Shown here piece after piece: positions 1 to 8,772 of a stretch of 64,000 nt of DNA. Below the pieces are notes generated by a model, which searched no databases, was not told the origin of the DNA, and saw only the letters and a program-made list of their open reading frames with translations. Numbering within the stretch: position 1 is the stretch's first letter; every line of letters begins with the position of its first letter. The position numbers were made by a program, and so were the translations under genes. The DNA is from Mesorhizobium liriopis (GTDB lineage: Bacteria; Pseudomonadota; Alphaproteobacteria; Rhizobiales; Rhizobiaceae): assembly GCF_024053505.1 (NCBI RefSeq), contig NZ_JAMXQS010000006.1:124001-188000 (forward strand). Reading direction: 5' to 3'.

Positions 1-1
1 A

Positions 2-1141
2 GGCGCAGGCCCTGTCGGCTCGCTGGCTGCGGTGGCGCTCGCAAGGCACGGTTTCGCGGTCGGACTGATCGGGCCGGAAGCTGCAACAGACCGGCGGACC
101 ACGGCCATCATGACGCCCGCGCTGCAGTGGCTGGACGAACTCGGGCTCGCCACGAAACTGCAGGTCGAAGGCGCGCCGCTGCGCGTGATGCGCATCGTCG
201 ATGCAACCACACGGCTGGTCCGCAGCCCGCCGGTGACGTTCCGCGCGAGCGAGATCGGTGAGGATGGGTTCGGCCTCAACGTCCCGAATGCCATCCTGAA
301 CCGCGATCTGGCCGATGCAGTGGCGCAGGAAGCGGGCATTGAGCGGCTTACCCTCTCAACGACACACTGGCTGATGGAAGGCGGCGAGGTTGCCGCCACA
401 TTGTCGGACGGAACGCTGGCAAAGGCCAAACTGGTCGTAGCCGCCGACGGCCGCATGTCGCCGGCACGTCAAGCAGCAGGTATCGGCCTATCGAAGGAAA
501 GCTTGCCGCAAAGCGCGCTGGTGCTGAACTTCGCGCATAGTCGGGATCACGGCTACGTCTCGACGGAGTTCCATACGGAAACGGGTCCGTTCACGCAGGT
601 TCCGCTGCCCGGACGGCGCTCGAGCCTGGTTTGGGTAGAAAATCCCGAACGTGCCGCTTCGCTCGAAAAGATGGGTGCCGACGAGCTGTCGCGCGCTGTC
701 GAGAGCAAGATGCAGTCCATGCTGGGTGAGGTGAAGGTCGAGGATGGGCGGCAGGTCTATCCACTGAGTTCAGCCCTGCCCCGGGCCTATGCCGCGCGCC
801 GCGTGATGCTCGCGGGCGAGGCTGCGCATGTGTTTCCGCCAATCGGAGCGCAGGGCTTGAATCTGGGCATCAGGGACATTCGCGATATCGTTTCCGTTGT
901 AGAGAGCAATCGCGATGATCCGGGAAGCGATGGGGCGTTGTCCGCTTATGATCGAAAACGCCGGCTCGACGTGGTCAGCCGCAGTGCCGGTGTCGGCCTG
1001 CTGAACCGCTCTCTTTTGTCGGGCATGCTGCCGATGCAGATCGGAAGGCATGTGGCGCTTTCGGCGCTCGACCGTTGGGCGCCGCTGCGCGGCTTCGCAA
1101 TGCGCATGGGGCTTGGCGGGGCGGGGCGGAAATCGGCTTAG
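2..1141 (+). CDS. UbiH/UbiF/COQ6-family FAD-dependent hydroxylase (5' end outside window)
   Basis: The reading frame is open to the left edge and begins inside a GAGPVG dinucleotide-binding motif, so only the first few residues are missing. About 379 residues are visible. A second FAD motif (ADGRMSPAR) lies mid-protein, and the ribityl-binding motif AGEAAHVFPPIGAQGLN is near residue 270. This pattern is typical of class A flavoprotein monooxygenases that hydroxylate the ubiquinone ring. Which ring position is modified (UbiH, UbiF, UbiI or UbiL type) cannot be told from this fragment. The gene stands alone ahead of hspQ on the same strand, with about 120 bp between. Confidence 0.85.
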   Translation, partial: GAGPVGSLAAVALARHGFAVGLIGPEAATDRRTTAIMTPALQWLDELGLATKLQVEGAPLRVMRIVDATTRLVRSPPVTFRASEIGEDGFGLNVPNAILNRDLADAVAQEAGIERLTLSTTHWLMEGGEVAATLSDGTLAKAKLVVAADGRMSPARQAAGIGLSKESLPQSALVLNFAHSRDHGYVSTEFHTETGPFTQVPLPGRRSSLVWVENPERAASLEKMGADELSRAVESKMQSMLGEVKVEDGRQVYPLSSALPRAYAARRVMLAGEAAHVFPPIGAQGLNLGIRDIRDIVSVVESNRDDPGSDGALSAYDRKRRLDVVSRSAGVGLLNRSLLSGMLPMQIGRHVALSALDRWAPLRGFAMRMGLGGAGRKSA

Positions 1142-1263
1142 TACCGGATTGATGGCCTCGTGCCCCGGTCCGCGGTCCCAATTCTTGGGGGATCAAGCGC
1201 CTACGCGTTGCGTTTAGGTGTGCCTGTCGTCAAAATAGCCGAAGGCACTTGGTTCAAACGTCG

Positions 1264-1587
1264 ATGCGGACAGCGAAATTTCAGATCGGGCAGATCGTGC
1301 GGCACCGGATATTTCCGTTTCGCGGCGTGATCTTCGACGTTGATCCGGTCTTCAACAACACGGAGGAATGGTATGAAGCCATCCCTGCCGATGTGCGACC
1401 GCGCAAGGACCAGCCCTTTTACCATTTGCTGGCCGAAAACGAGGACACGGAATACATTGCCTATGTGTCCGAGCAGAATCTTCTGCCGGACCGATCCGAT
1501 GAGCCGGTGCGGCATCCGCAGATCGGAGAGTATTTCGAGCAGATGCCGGACGGGCAGTTGAGGCCGCGGGATCAAGCCAAGCACTGA
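1264..1587 (+). CDS. hspQ: Heat shock protein HspQ
   Basis: A 107-residue protein with the HspQ/YccV signature: FQIGQIVRHR near the N-terminus, then RGVIFDVDP, DQPFYHLL and YVSEQNLLPD. HspQ binds hemimethylated DNA in vitro and modulates Lon-dependent proteolysis in enterobacteria; it is cytoplasmic. I chose the ATG at 1264 because homologues begin M(K/R)xAKF. A TTG at 1249 in the same frame lies just behind a GAAGG ribosome-binding sequence and would add five residues, so the exact start is uncertain. A strong hairpin terminator follows 11 bp after the stop codon. Heat-shock control is expected from the family, but I did not see a convincing sigma-32 promoter. Confidence 0.88.
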   Translation: MRTAKFQIGQIVRHRIFPFRGVIFDVDPVFNNTEEWYEAIPADVRPRKDQPFYHLLAENEDTEYIAYVSEQNLLPDRSDEPVRHPQIGEYFEQMPDGQLRPRDQAKH

Positions 1588-1598
1588 AGCGCAAAACG

Positions 1599-1623
1599 AA
1601 AGGGCCGCATCGCGCGGCCCTTT
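1599..1623. terminator. Bidirectional rho-independent terminator between hspQ and the IalB-like gene
   Basis: A perfect 10-bp inverted repeat AAAGGGCCGC / GCGGCCCTTT with a 5-base loop. The A-rich and T-rich flanks let it work in both directions, closing hspQ on the plus strand and the IalB-like gene (ending at 1650) on the minus strand. Confidence 0.85.
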
Positions 1624-1649
1624 GTCATGTTGGATCCCAGCTTGCCGAC

Positions 1650-2279
1650 TTACTGGCTCGCCTTCGCCTTTTCTTGCTCGTCCTTGAGCTTCTTGGCGAA
1701 GTCCTGGTTGTTCTTGCTCACGAAGTCCTGAAGCTTCTTCTGGCGGTCCGCGATATCGGACTGCTTGAGCGGCGCGCCGTCATAGGCGCCGGTGAAGCCC
1801 TTGAGCGAAACCTTGATCGGGTTCGGCTGGTTCTGGAAATTGACCGACGTCAGCGTCAGCTCGGTGCCCTTCTTGAACGTGCCGACAAGACCGTCGGTCA
1901 GCGCGATCTCGGCCACGCAGCGGTCCGGAAAGCAGATCACATAGTCGAGCTTCTGCGCCTTGCCGCCGTCAATCTGCAGGTTGATGCCGGGAGGCACGAG
2001 ACGGCCGCTCGGCACGGTGACCTGGAACACGCGGCGCGTGACCTTGCCCTTGAGGTCGATCAGCGAAACGCCGGTCACGAGCTGGCCTGTGCTCGCGGTC
2101 ACGATCTGCTGCACATTGCAGATGTCCACATCGTTCTGCTTCGTGCAGGCCTTGAACCAGCCCTCAGGAATACGCTGCTGCTGGGCTGCCGCAGGCTGCA
2201 CATTGGCGACCGAAGCGAGACCCACAAGCGCGGCCACCGATAGCGCCGCACGCGAAATGTTGATGAACACGCTCGTCAT
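1650..2279 (-). CDS. Invasion-associated locus B (IalB-like) family exported protein
   Basis: A 209-residue protein starting MTSVFINISR with a hydrophobic signal segment and a likely cleavage after the alanine-rich PAAA near residue 30. The mature part carries features of the IalB family: WFKAC, a VDICN cysteine pair, RVFQVTVPSGRLVPPG and VICFPDRC. IalB was named in Bartonella, where it helps erythrocyte entry, but members are widespread in free-living rhizobia and their role there is unknown. The last 30 residues are highly charged (Lys/Glu/Asp/Gln) and probably helical. The start at 2279 has a GGAGG 13 bases upstream and gives a clean signal peptide; a longer frame reading back to 2420 looks non-coding. 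Confidence 0.85.
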   Translation of the reverse strand: MTSVFINISRAALSVAALVGLASVANVQPAAAQQQRIPEGWFKACTKQNDVDICNVQQIVTASTGQLVTGVSLIDLKGKVTRRVFQVTVPSGRLVPPGINLQIDGGKAQKLDYVICFPDRCVAEIALTDGLVGTFKKGTELTLTSVNFQNQPNPIKVSLKGFTGAYDGAPLKQSDIADRQKKLQDFVSKNNQDFAKKLKDEQEKAKASQ

Positions 2280-2467
2280 CCCCTTTAGTTGCCTCCAAAC
2301 TCTGGAAAGTCGGCGCTGCCGCCCTATTGCCCGCTCCCTCTCGCATGAATGAGGCAACAGGATGACTGGCCGTCTCGCCGCTCCTGCCGCCCCATGCCAC
2401 TCTTCGACGGGTTGAAGCAAGCTATGCCGGCCATGCTAAGCAGGCACGAATCAAAAAAGCTGACGCC

Positions 2468-4270
2468 TTGAACCGTTTCCTGAAACCCATTCTGCCCACC
2501 TTGGCTTTCCTGGCGCTTGCCACGTTAGGCGTGCAGGCAGAGCCGCGCCACGGGATCGCGATGCATGGCGAACCGACCCTGCCTGCGACCTTTCAGCATT
2601 TCCCCTATGTGAACCCGGATGCGCCGAAGGGTGGGCGCGTGGCCTATGGCTGGCCGGGCACGTTCGACAGCGTGAACCCCTTCATCGTGCAGGGAAGCGC
2701 GGCGCGCGGCAGCCTCGATCTGATCTACGGCAATAACGTCTTCGACACGCTGATGATGCGTTCGGCCGACGAGCCGTTCACGCTCTACCCGCTGGTGGCT
2801 AAGACGGTCGAAACGGATGAGGCGCGCAGCTTCGTCGAATTCACCCTGGACGAGCGCGCGAAGTTTTCTGACGGACAGCCGATCACGCCCGAGGACGTGA
2901 TCTTCACCGTCGAACTGCTGCGCGACAAAGGCCTGCCGCGCTATGGCGTGACCGCTCGCAAGATCGCGAAGATGGAAAAGGTCGGCGAGCGCAGTGTGCG
3001 CTTCACGTTCAACGAGCCCGACCGTGAGCTGCCGCTGATCCTCGGGCTGATGCCGGTGCTGCCCAGGCATGCGAACGATCCGGCGACATTCGGGCGTTCG
3101 ACGCTGAAGCCGTTGGTCGGCAGCGGGCCCTATGTCTTGGAGAATGTTCGCCCGGGCGACAGCATCACGCTGCGCCGCAACCCGGATTATTGGGCAAAGG
3201 ATTTGCCGTCCAAGCGCGGCTTCGACAATTATGATGAGATCCGCCTGACCTATTACCGGGACGAGAACGCGATGTTCGAAGCGTTCAAGGGCGGTCTGCT
3301 CGATGCCTTTATCGAGGGCAGCAGCGGACGCTGGAAGAGACAGTACAACTTTCCCGCCAAGTTGCGCGGTGACGTGGTTCAGGAGACATTCGACACCAAG
3401 CTCGCGTCGGGCATGCTCGGCTTTGTCATGAATACGCGCCGCGCGCCGTTCGACGATCGCGAGGTACGCCGCGCGCTAGCGAGCCTGTTCGATTTCGAAT
3501 GGGCGAACCGCAACCTGCTTTCGAACGCCTACACGCGAACGCAGAGCTATTGGGACAATTCCGACCTTTCCTCGCATGGCGTGAAGGCAAGCGATGGCGA
3601 ACGCAAACTTCTGGCACCGTTTCCCGATGCGGTCTCGGCGGACATCATGGATCACGGCTGGGACGCGCCTGTTTCGGATGGTACGGGACGCGACCGCAAC
3701 TTCTTGCGCGCGGGCTTCGACAGGCTCAAGGCCGCCGGTTTTGCGATGCAGAACGGCCAGCTGACGGGAAAGAATGGTCGCGCGCTTTCCTTCGAACTGA
3801 TGCTGAAGGGCCGTGACGGCGAGCAGTTGGCGAGCGCTTGGGCGGCGTCGCTTGCCCGGCTCGGCATCACCGTGACTATCCGCTCGGTTGATGCCTCGCA
3901 GTATCAGCTCCGGCTGAACGCCTATGACTACGACATGATCATGTTCAACTATACCTCATCGCTGTCGCCGGGTGTCGAACAGATGTCACGCTGGGGCTCG
4001 GCCTCACGCGACGTGAAAGGCACCTACAACTATGCCGGCGCCAACGATCCGGCGCTGGATGCCATGATCAATGCGATGCTCGCGGCAAAGGATCGCGAGA
4101 GCTTCCGAGATGCGACGCGCGCCTTCGACCGGGTACTCTTGAGCAACGCTTATGTGGTGCCCCTTTATTACCTGCCAGAGCAATGGCTTGGACATTGGTC
4201 GCGGATCGAGCGGCCGCAGGCGACGCCGATCTATGGCTATCAACTCCCGACCTGGTGGAGAAAACAATGA
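2468..4270 (+). CDS. ABC transporter periplasmic solute-binding protein, family 5 (oligopeptide/YejA-like)
   Basis: A 600-residue periplasmic binding protein with a signal peptide (MNRFLKPIL... cleaved after GVQA, near residue 24). The mature N-terminus (HGIAMHGEP, YVNPDAPKGG) and the FDSVNPFIVQG segment are typical of the YejA-like subgroup of SBP_bac_5, which binds oligopeptides or related molecules such as microcin C. The only in-frame start before the signal peptide is TTG; no ATG is available. No permease or ATPase gene is adjacent, so the partner transporter must be elsewhere. Its stop codon overlaps the start of the next gene (ATGA), implying co-translation with a thiol oxidoreductase. 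The ligand is not predictable from the sequence. Confidence 0.85.
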   Translation: MNRFLKPILPTLAFLALATLGVQAEPRHGIAMHGEPTLPATFQHFPYVNPDAPKGGRVAYGWPGTFDSVNPFIVQGSAARGSLDLIYGNNVFDTLMMRSADEPFTLYPLVAKTVETDEARSFVEFTLDERAKFSDGQPITPEDVIFTVELLRDKGLPRYGVTARKIAKMEKVGERSVRFTFNEPDRELPLILGLMPVLPRHANDPATFGRSTLKPLVGSGPYVLENVRPGDSITLRRNPDYWAKDLPSKRGFDNYDEIRLTYYRDENAMFEAFKGGLLDAFIEGSSGRWKRQYNFPAKLRGDVVQETFDTKLASGMLGFVMNTRRAPFDDREVRRALASLFDFEWANRNLLSNAYTRTQSYWDNSDLSSHGVKASDGERKLLAPFPDAVSADIMDHGWDAPVSDGTGRDRNFLRAGFDRLKAAGFAMQNGQLTGKNGRALSFELMLKGRDGEQLASAWAASLARLGITVTIRSVDASQYQLRLNAYDYDMIMFNYTSSLSPGVEQMSRWGSASRDVKGTYNYAGANDPALDAMINAMLAAKDRESFRDATRAFDRVLLSNAYVVPLYYLPEQWLGHWSRIERPQATPIYGYQLPTWWRKQ

Positions 4271-4917
4271 CGCTGCGCATCGATGTCGTGTCGGATGTCG
4301 TCTGCCCGTGGTGCTTTCTCGGCATGAAGCGCCTCGATCGCGCGCTCGTGCAGGTGCCGGAAGCGAACGCGGTCGTCACTTGGAGACCGTTTCAACTCGA
4401 TCCGAGCATCCCGCCGAACGGCCTCGATCGGCAGCAATATATGCAGGCGAAGTTCGGTTCGAGCGACAGGCTGCAGCAGATTCATGCGACGCTGGAACAG
4501 CTCGGTGCTGCCGAAGGCATCAGCTTCCGGTTCGATGCGATCACCCGCTCACCCAACACGCTCGACGCGCATCGGCTGATCCGCTGGGCCGGCGCCGAGG
4601 GCGAAGCCATCCAGCGCGATGTCGTGGCCGAACTGTTCTCGCGCTATTTCGAACAAGGGCAAGATATCGGCGATCATGACGTCCTGACGGACGTTGCCGA
4701 GAGGTCCGGCATGGCAACGGCCAACCTTGGCGAGCGTCTCACAAGCGCTGAGGATCGTGGTGCCGTACAGGCCGAAATCGCCGAGGCGCAAAGCAAGGGC
4801 GTTTCGGGCGTGCCCTTCTTTATCCTCGCCGGGCGCTACGCTGTTTCTGGTGCACAGGAGACGGCAGTTCTGGCCGATGCCATCGCCCAGATCGCTGCGA
4901 TGCCGAAGGAGGCTTAG
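4267..4917 (+). CDS. DsbA family (FrnE-like) thiol oxidoreductase
   Basis: A 216-residue thioredoxin-fold protein without a signal peptide, so probably cytoplasmic. The CPWC redox motif is at residues 13-16 and the cis-proline loop GVSGVPFF near residue 175. These features match the FrnE/DsbA-like family, whose members act as disulfide isomerases or oxidoreductases, in some species linked to oxidative stress. The start ATG overlaps the stop of the solute-binding protein gene (ATGA). The 3' end overlaps the convergent mfd gene by 4 bp. The substrate is unknown. Confidence 0.87.
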   Translation: MTLRIDVVSDVVCPWCFLGMKRLDRALVQVPEANAVVTWRPFQLDPSIPPNGLDRQQYMQAKFGSSDRLQQIHATLEQLGAAEGISFRFDAITRSPNTLDAHRLIRWAGAEGEAIQRDVVAELFSRYFEQGQDIGDHDVLTDVAERSGMATANLGERLTSAEDRGAVQAEIAEAQSKGVSGVPFFILAGRYAVSGAQETAVLADAIAQIAAMPKEA

Positions 4918-7900
4918 GCCGCGTCCTTCTTCTCCACCAACCTCGCCAGTTGCGTCATGACTACCGCTGAGCCCGCCAACCGCTTCTCGGGCGTCGCCCA
5001 ATCGCGGATGAAGACCACGCTCTGATCGGGTCTGATTTTCGCCATCGAGCCCTGTTCGCCGATAAAGCGGACGAGGCCGGCAGGGTTCGAGAATTCGCGC
5101 TGGCGGAAGTGGACCACGACGCCTTTGGGTCCCGCATCGAGCTTTTCGACATTGGCCTTGCGGCACAGCGCCTTGATGAAGACGATCTTCAGCAGGTGCT
5201 GAACCTCTTCGGGCATCGCGCCGAAGCGATCCACCAGTTCCGCGCCGAACGCGTCGATGTCTTCGGGCGAGTCGAGCTCACCCAGGCGGCGATAGAGATT
5301 GAGGCGAAGCTGGAGGTCGGGCACGTAGGACTCGGGGATCATCACCGATGTGCCCACGGCGATCTGCGGTGACCAGCCACTGTCGGCCGCGTCTTCCTGT
5401 CCGCGCAATTCGGCGACGGCCTCCTCCAGCATCTGCTGGTAAAGCTCGAAGCCGACTTCCTTGATGTGGCCGGACTGTTCCTCGCCCAACAGGTTGCCGG
5501 CACCACGAATGTCGAGATCGTGGCTCGCAAGCTGAAAGCCTGCGCCGAGCGTGTCGAGCGATTGCAGGACTTTCAAGCGACGCTCAGCCGTCTGCGTCAA
5601 GGTACGGTTGGCTGGCAACGTGAAGAGCGCATAGGCGCGGACCTTCGAGCGGCCGACGCGGCCGCGCAACTGATAGAGCTGCGAGAGGCCGAACATGTCG
5701 GCACGGTGCACAATCATGGTGTTCGCAGTCGGCACATCAAGGCCAGATTCCACGATGGTCGTGGAGAGCAACACGTCGTACTGCCCGTCATAGAAGGCGT
5801 TCATGATGTCGTCGAGCTCGCCGGCCGGCATCTGGCCATTGGCGGTGGCGACCTTCAGTTCCGGCACCTGTTCCGCGAGAAAATCCTGAATTTCCTTCAG
5901 GTCGGAAATGCGCGGCACGACATAGAAGCTCTGCCCGCCGCGATAGCGCTCGCGCAGAAGCGTCTCACGGATCACGAGTGGATCGAAGGGCGAAATGAAG
6001 GTGCGCACCGCCATGCGATCCACAGGCGGCGTGGCGATCAGCGAGAGTTCGCGAACACCCGTGAGCGCCAGCTGCAGCGTGCGTGGGATCGGCGTGGCGG
6101 ACAGCGTGAGCACGTGCACGTCGGATTTCAGCTCTTTCAGCCGCTCCTTGTGCTTCACGCCGAAATGCTGCTCCTCGTCGATGATCAGCAGGCCCAGATT
6201 CTTGAAGCTGACGCCACTGCCGAGCAGCGCATGGGTGCCGACGACGATATCGATCGTGCCATCCGTGATGCCCTTCTTGGTCTCGGCCAGCTCTTTCGTT
6301 CCGACGAGACGCGACGCTTGCCGCACCTTGACCGGCAGGCCGGCAAAACGCTGCGAGAATGTTTTGAAGTGCTGGCGTGCGAGAAGCGTGGTCGGCACGA
6401 CCACCGCGACTTGGAAGCCTTCCAGTGCCGCAAGGAAGGCCGCACGCAAGGCCACCTCCGTCTTGCCGAAGCCGACATCGCCGCAGATCAGGCGATCCAT
6501 CGGCTTGCCCGCCGTCAGGTCCTCGAAAACCGCGTCGATCGCGTTCTGCTGGTCGTCTGTTTCCTCATAAGGGAAGCGCGCCGAGAACTCGCCATAAAGG
6601 CCTTCGGGCGGGTTCATGACCGGTGCCTTGCGGGTCTGGCGTTCGGCTGCGAGCTTGATCAGACCGCCCGCCATATCAAGCAGGCGCCGCTTGAGGCGAG
6701 CCTTCCTCGCCTGCCAAGCGCCGCCGCCGAGCTTGTCGAGATGTGCTTCGGCAGAATCCGAGCCATATCGCGACAGAAGCTCGATATTCTCGACCGGCAG
6801 GAAAAGCCGGTCGTCGCCGGCATAGTGGATCTCCACGCAGTCGTGCGGCGCGCCCAGTGCTTCGATAGTCTTGAGGCCGATGAAGCGGCCGATGCCGTGA
6901 TCGGCGTGAACCACGATGTCGCCCGCATTAAGCGAGGAGACCTCGGCGATGAAGTCCGAGCCCTTCTTGCGCCGCTTCGAGCGGCGCACGAGGCGGTCGC
7001 CTAGAATATCCTGCTCGGCTACGACAACGAAGCTGTCGGTCTCGAAACCCGCCTCGATGGGCAGGATGCCGAGCCCGGCCTCGTTCTTCGCGAGCTTGTC
7101 GAGCCCTGCGAGATTCTCGACCGATTTTAGCCTGCTTAAGCCGTGCTCGCCCATGATCTGGCTGAGGCGATCAAGCGAGCCTGCGGTCCAGCCGGCGAGC
7201 AGAACCTTGCGGCCCTTTGCGCGAATATCCGCGACGTGATCGACAGCCGCCTCGAAGACATTGGCTTCGGTATCCGCGCGCTCACGCTCGAAGCTGCGGC
7301 CCTCATGCGAGCTGGCGTGGTAAACCTTGCGCGCACTGCTTTCCGGCGTGTCGAAGGGCGAGAATTCGAGCAAGACACGGCGTTGCGCAACTGCCTGTGC
7401 TTCGTCCGGATCAAGGAACATCAGCGCGGGCGGGACCGGTTTGTAAGGCACAGAGTCCGCACCACCCAAGGTGCTTTGCTTCTGGCGCGCATCGAAGTGG
7501 TCGAGAATAAGCGTGTGACGCTCGCCCATCGCTTCGCGCGACAAGTGATCGAACACGACCGGCGCATCGGGCAGGTAGTCGAATAGCGTATCGAGCCGCT
7601 CGTAGAAGAACGGGAGCCAGTGCTCCATGCCGGCGAAGCGACGCCCTTCCGAGATCGCGGCATAGAGCGCATCGTCACGCGACGGCGCCCCGAAGGCCTC
7701 GATATAGTTACGGCGGAACCGTGCGATGGTGTCGGGCGACAGCGTGACTTCGGTCATCGCCTGCAAAGAGACCGATGTGCGCTGGCCCGTGGTGCGCTGG
7801 GTGGCCGGATCGAAGGCGCGGATAGTTTCGAGCGTGTCGCCAAAGAAGTCGAGACGAAGCGGTTCGTCGGCTCCCGGCGCGAACAGGTCGAGGATACCGC

Positions 7901-8417
7901 CGCGCACGGCATATTCGCCGACTTCACGAACCGTGCCGACGCGTTCGAAGGCGGCCGATTCGAGCCGCGCGATGAGCGTCGCCATCTCTACCTGATTGCC
8001 CGGCTTCGCATTGAAGCTCTGCGCCTCGATCAGATCGGCTGGTGGAATACGCTGAAGCAGTGCGTTGGCGGTCGTCAGAACGATGGCACGATGCGGTTTC
8101 CGGCGCAGCGCCGCGAGACCGGCCAGCGCTTCGAGACGACGCGCGGCGGCGTCGGCGCTCGGTGAGACGCGATCGTATGGCAGGCTATCCCAGCCGGGCA
8201 GTTCCAGCACAGGGATGTCGGGGGCTGCGAAGGCCAGCACATCGCGCAGATTGGGCAGGCGCTGACCGTCGCGAGCGACGAAGAGCAGCGGGCCATCCGG
8301 CGCAAGCTCAGCGGAGGCAGCGGCAAGTGCGAAGCCCGCGAAGCCATCGGCCACGCCGTCGAGGATGGACAGGCCGGGCTTGGCTTTGGCAAGGCCGATA
8401 TCGGGAAGCAGCGTCAT
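4914..8417 (-). CDS. mfd: Transcription-repair coupling factor Mfd
   Basis: A 1167-residue protein of normal length for Mfd. It removes RNA polymerase stalled at DNA lesions and recruits UvrA for nucleotide excision repair. Visible parts in order: an N-terminal UvrB-like region, an RNA-polymerase-interacting CarD-like domain (HADHGIGRF), then the RecG-type translocase with Walker A GDVGFGKT at about residues 646-653, DEEQHFG near 745 and SATPIPRT, ending in the TRCF C-terminal domain. It follows sdhE on the minus strand after 15 bp and is convergent with the DsbA-like gene. No strong ribosome-binding site is seen. uvrA, its partner in repair, is in the same window. Confidence 0.97.
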   Translation of the reverse strand: MTLLPDIGLAKAKPGLSILDGVADGFAGFALAAASAELAPDGPLLFVARDGQRLPNLRDVLAFAAPDIPVLELPGWDSLPYDRVSPSADAAARRLEALAGLAALRRKPHRAIVLTTANALLQRIPPADLIEAQSFNAKPGNQVEMATLIARLESAAFERVGTVREVGEYAVRGGILDLFAPGADEPLRLDFFGDTLETIRAFDPATQRTTGQRTSVSLQAMTEVTLSPDTIARFRRNYIEAFGAPSRDDALYAAISEGRRFAGMEHWLPFFYERLDTLFDYLPDAPVVFDHLSREAMGERHTLILDHFDARQKQSTLGGADSVPYKPVPPALMFLDPDEAQAVAQRRVLLEFSPFDTPESSARKVYHASSHEGRSFERERADTEANVFEAAVDHVADIRAKGRKVLLAGWTAGSLDRLSQIMGEHGLSRLKSVENLAGLDKLAKNEAGLGILPIEAGFETDSFVVVAEQDILGDRLVRRSKRRKKGSDFIAEVSSLNAGDIVVHADHGIGRFIGLKTIEALGAPHDCVEIHYAGDDRLFLPVENIELLSRYGSDSAEAHLDKLGGGAWQARKARLKRRLLDMAGGLIKLAAERQTRKAPVMNPPEGLYGEFSARFPYEETDDQQNAIDAVFEDLTAGKPMDRLICGDVGFGKTEVALRAAFLAALEGFQVAVVVPTTLLARQHFKTFSQRFAGLPVKVRQASRLVGTKELAETKKGITDGTIDIVVGTHALLGSGVSFKNLGLLIIDEEQHFGVKHKERLKELKSDVHVLTLSATPIPRTLQLALTGVRELSLIATPPVDRMAVRTFISPFDPLVIRETLLRERYRGGQSFYVVPRISDLKEIQDFLAEQVPELKVATANGQMPAGELDDIMNAFYDGQYDVLLSTTIVESGLDVPTANTMIVHRADMFGLSQLYQLRGRVGRSKVRAYALFTLPANRTLTQTAERRLKVLQSLDTLGAGFQLASHDLDIRGAGNLLGEEQSGHIKEVGFELYQQMLEEAVAELRGQEDAADSGWSPQIAVGTSVMIPESYVPDLQLRLNLYRRLGELDSPEDIDAFGAELVDRFGAMPEEVQHLLKIVFIKALCRKANVEKLDAGPKGVVVHFRQREFSNPAGLVRFIGEQGSMAKIRPDQSVVFIRDWATPEKRLAGSAVVMTQLARLVEKKDAA

Positions 8418-8432
8418 AAAGCAGGCGAACTT

Positions 8433-8696
8433 TTAGGACCGAATGGAAGCCTTGATGCGGTCGAGCAGGCTCTCGGCCCAGGCCGGCGGCGCGGCTCGCG
8501 CGCCCGTCACCCATCCGAGCAGCTCGGCATCAGGAATGTCGAGAAGGTTCTCATATTGTTCGAGTTCCGGCAGGGTCAAGGCACCGAGTTCGCGGTCGGC
8601 GAATGGGCCCAGGATCAAGTCCATCTCGCGCATGCCGCGATGCCACGAACGGAAGCGGGCGCGCTTGCGGCGCGGGTCGAGCTGATGAACATCCAT
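8433..8696 (-). CDS. sdhE: FAD assembly factor SdhE (succinate dehydrogenase assembly factor 2 family)
   Basis: An 87-residue protein of the SdhE/DUF339 family. The RSWHRGMREMD segment (residues 16-26) contains the conserved RGxRExD surface needed for covalent flavinylation of succinate dehydrogenase. The family works in the cytoplasm on SdhA and related flavoproteins. The start chosen (MDVHQLD) gives a normal length; an upstream in-frame ATG would add about 25 residues with no family similarity. It is divergent from recG, with 76 bp between the starts, and sits just upstream of mfd. Confidence 0.9.
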   Translation of the reverse strand: MDVHQLDPRRKRARFRSWHRGMREMDLILGPFADRELGALTLPELEQYENLLDIPDAELLGWVTGARAAPPAWAESLLDRIKASIRS

Positions 8697-8772
8697 GCCG
8701 CACGCACTATCCGAGGTCGTCCCCGCGCGCCAGCTTTGCAAGCATGGCCACTTGTCGCTAACTGAGCGCCGC

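Noticed and set aside
1142-1263. Sigma-32 promoter ahead of hspQ
   Set aside because: A CTTG element is present, but I could not find a matching -10 at proper spacing.
5466-7004. A 512-codon plus-strand open frame
   Set aside because: Antisense shadow of mfd without ribosome-binding site or similarity.
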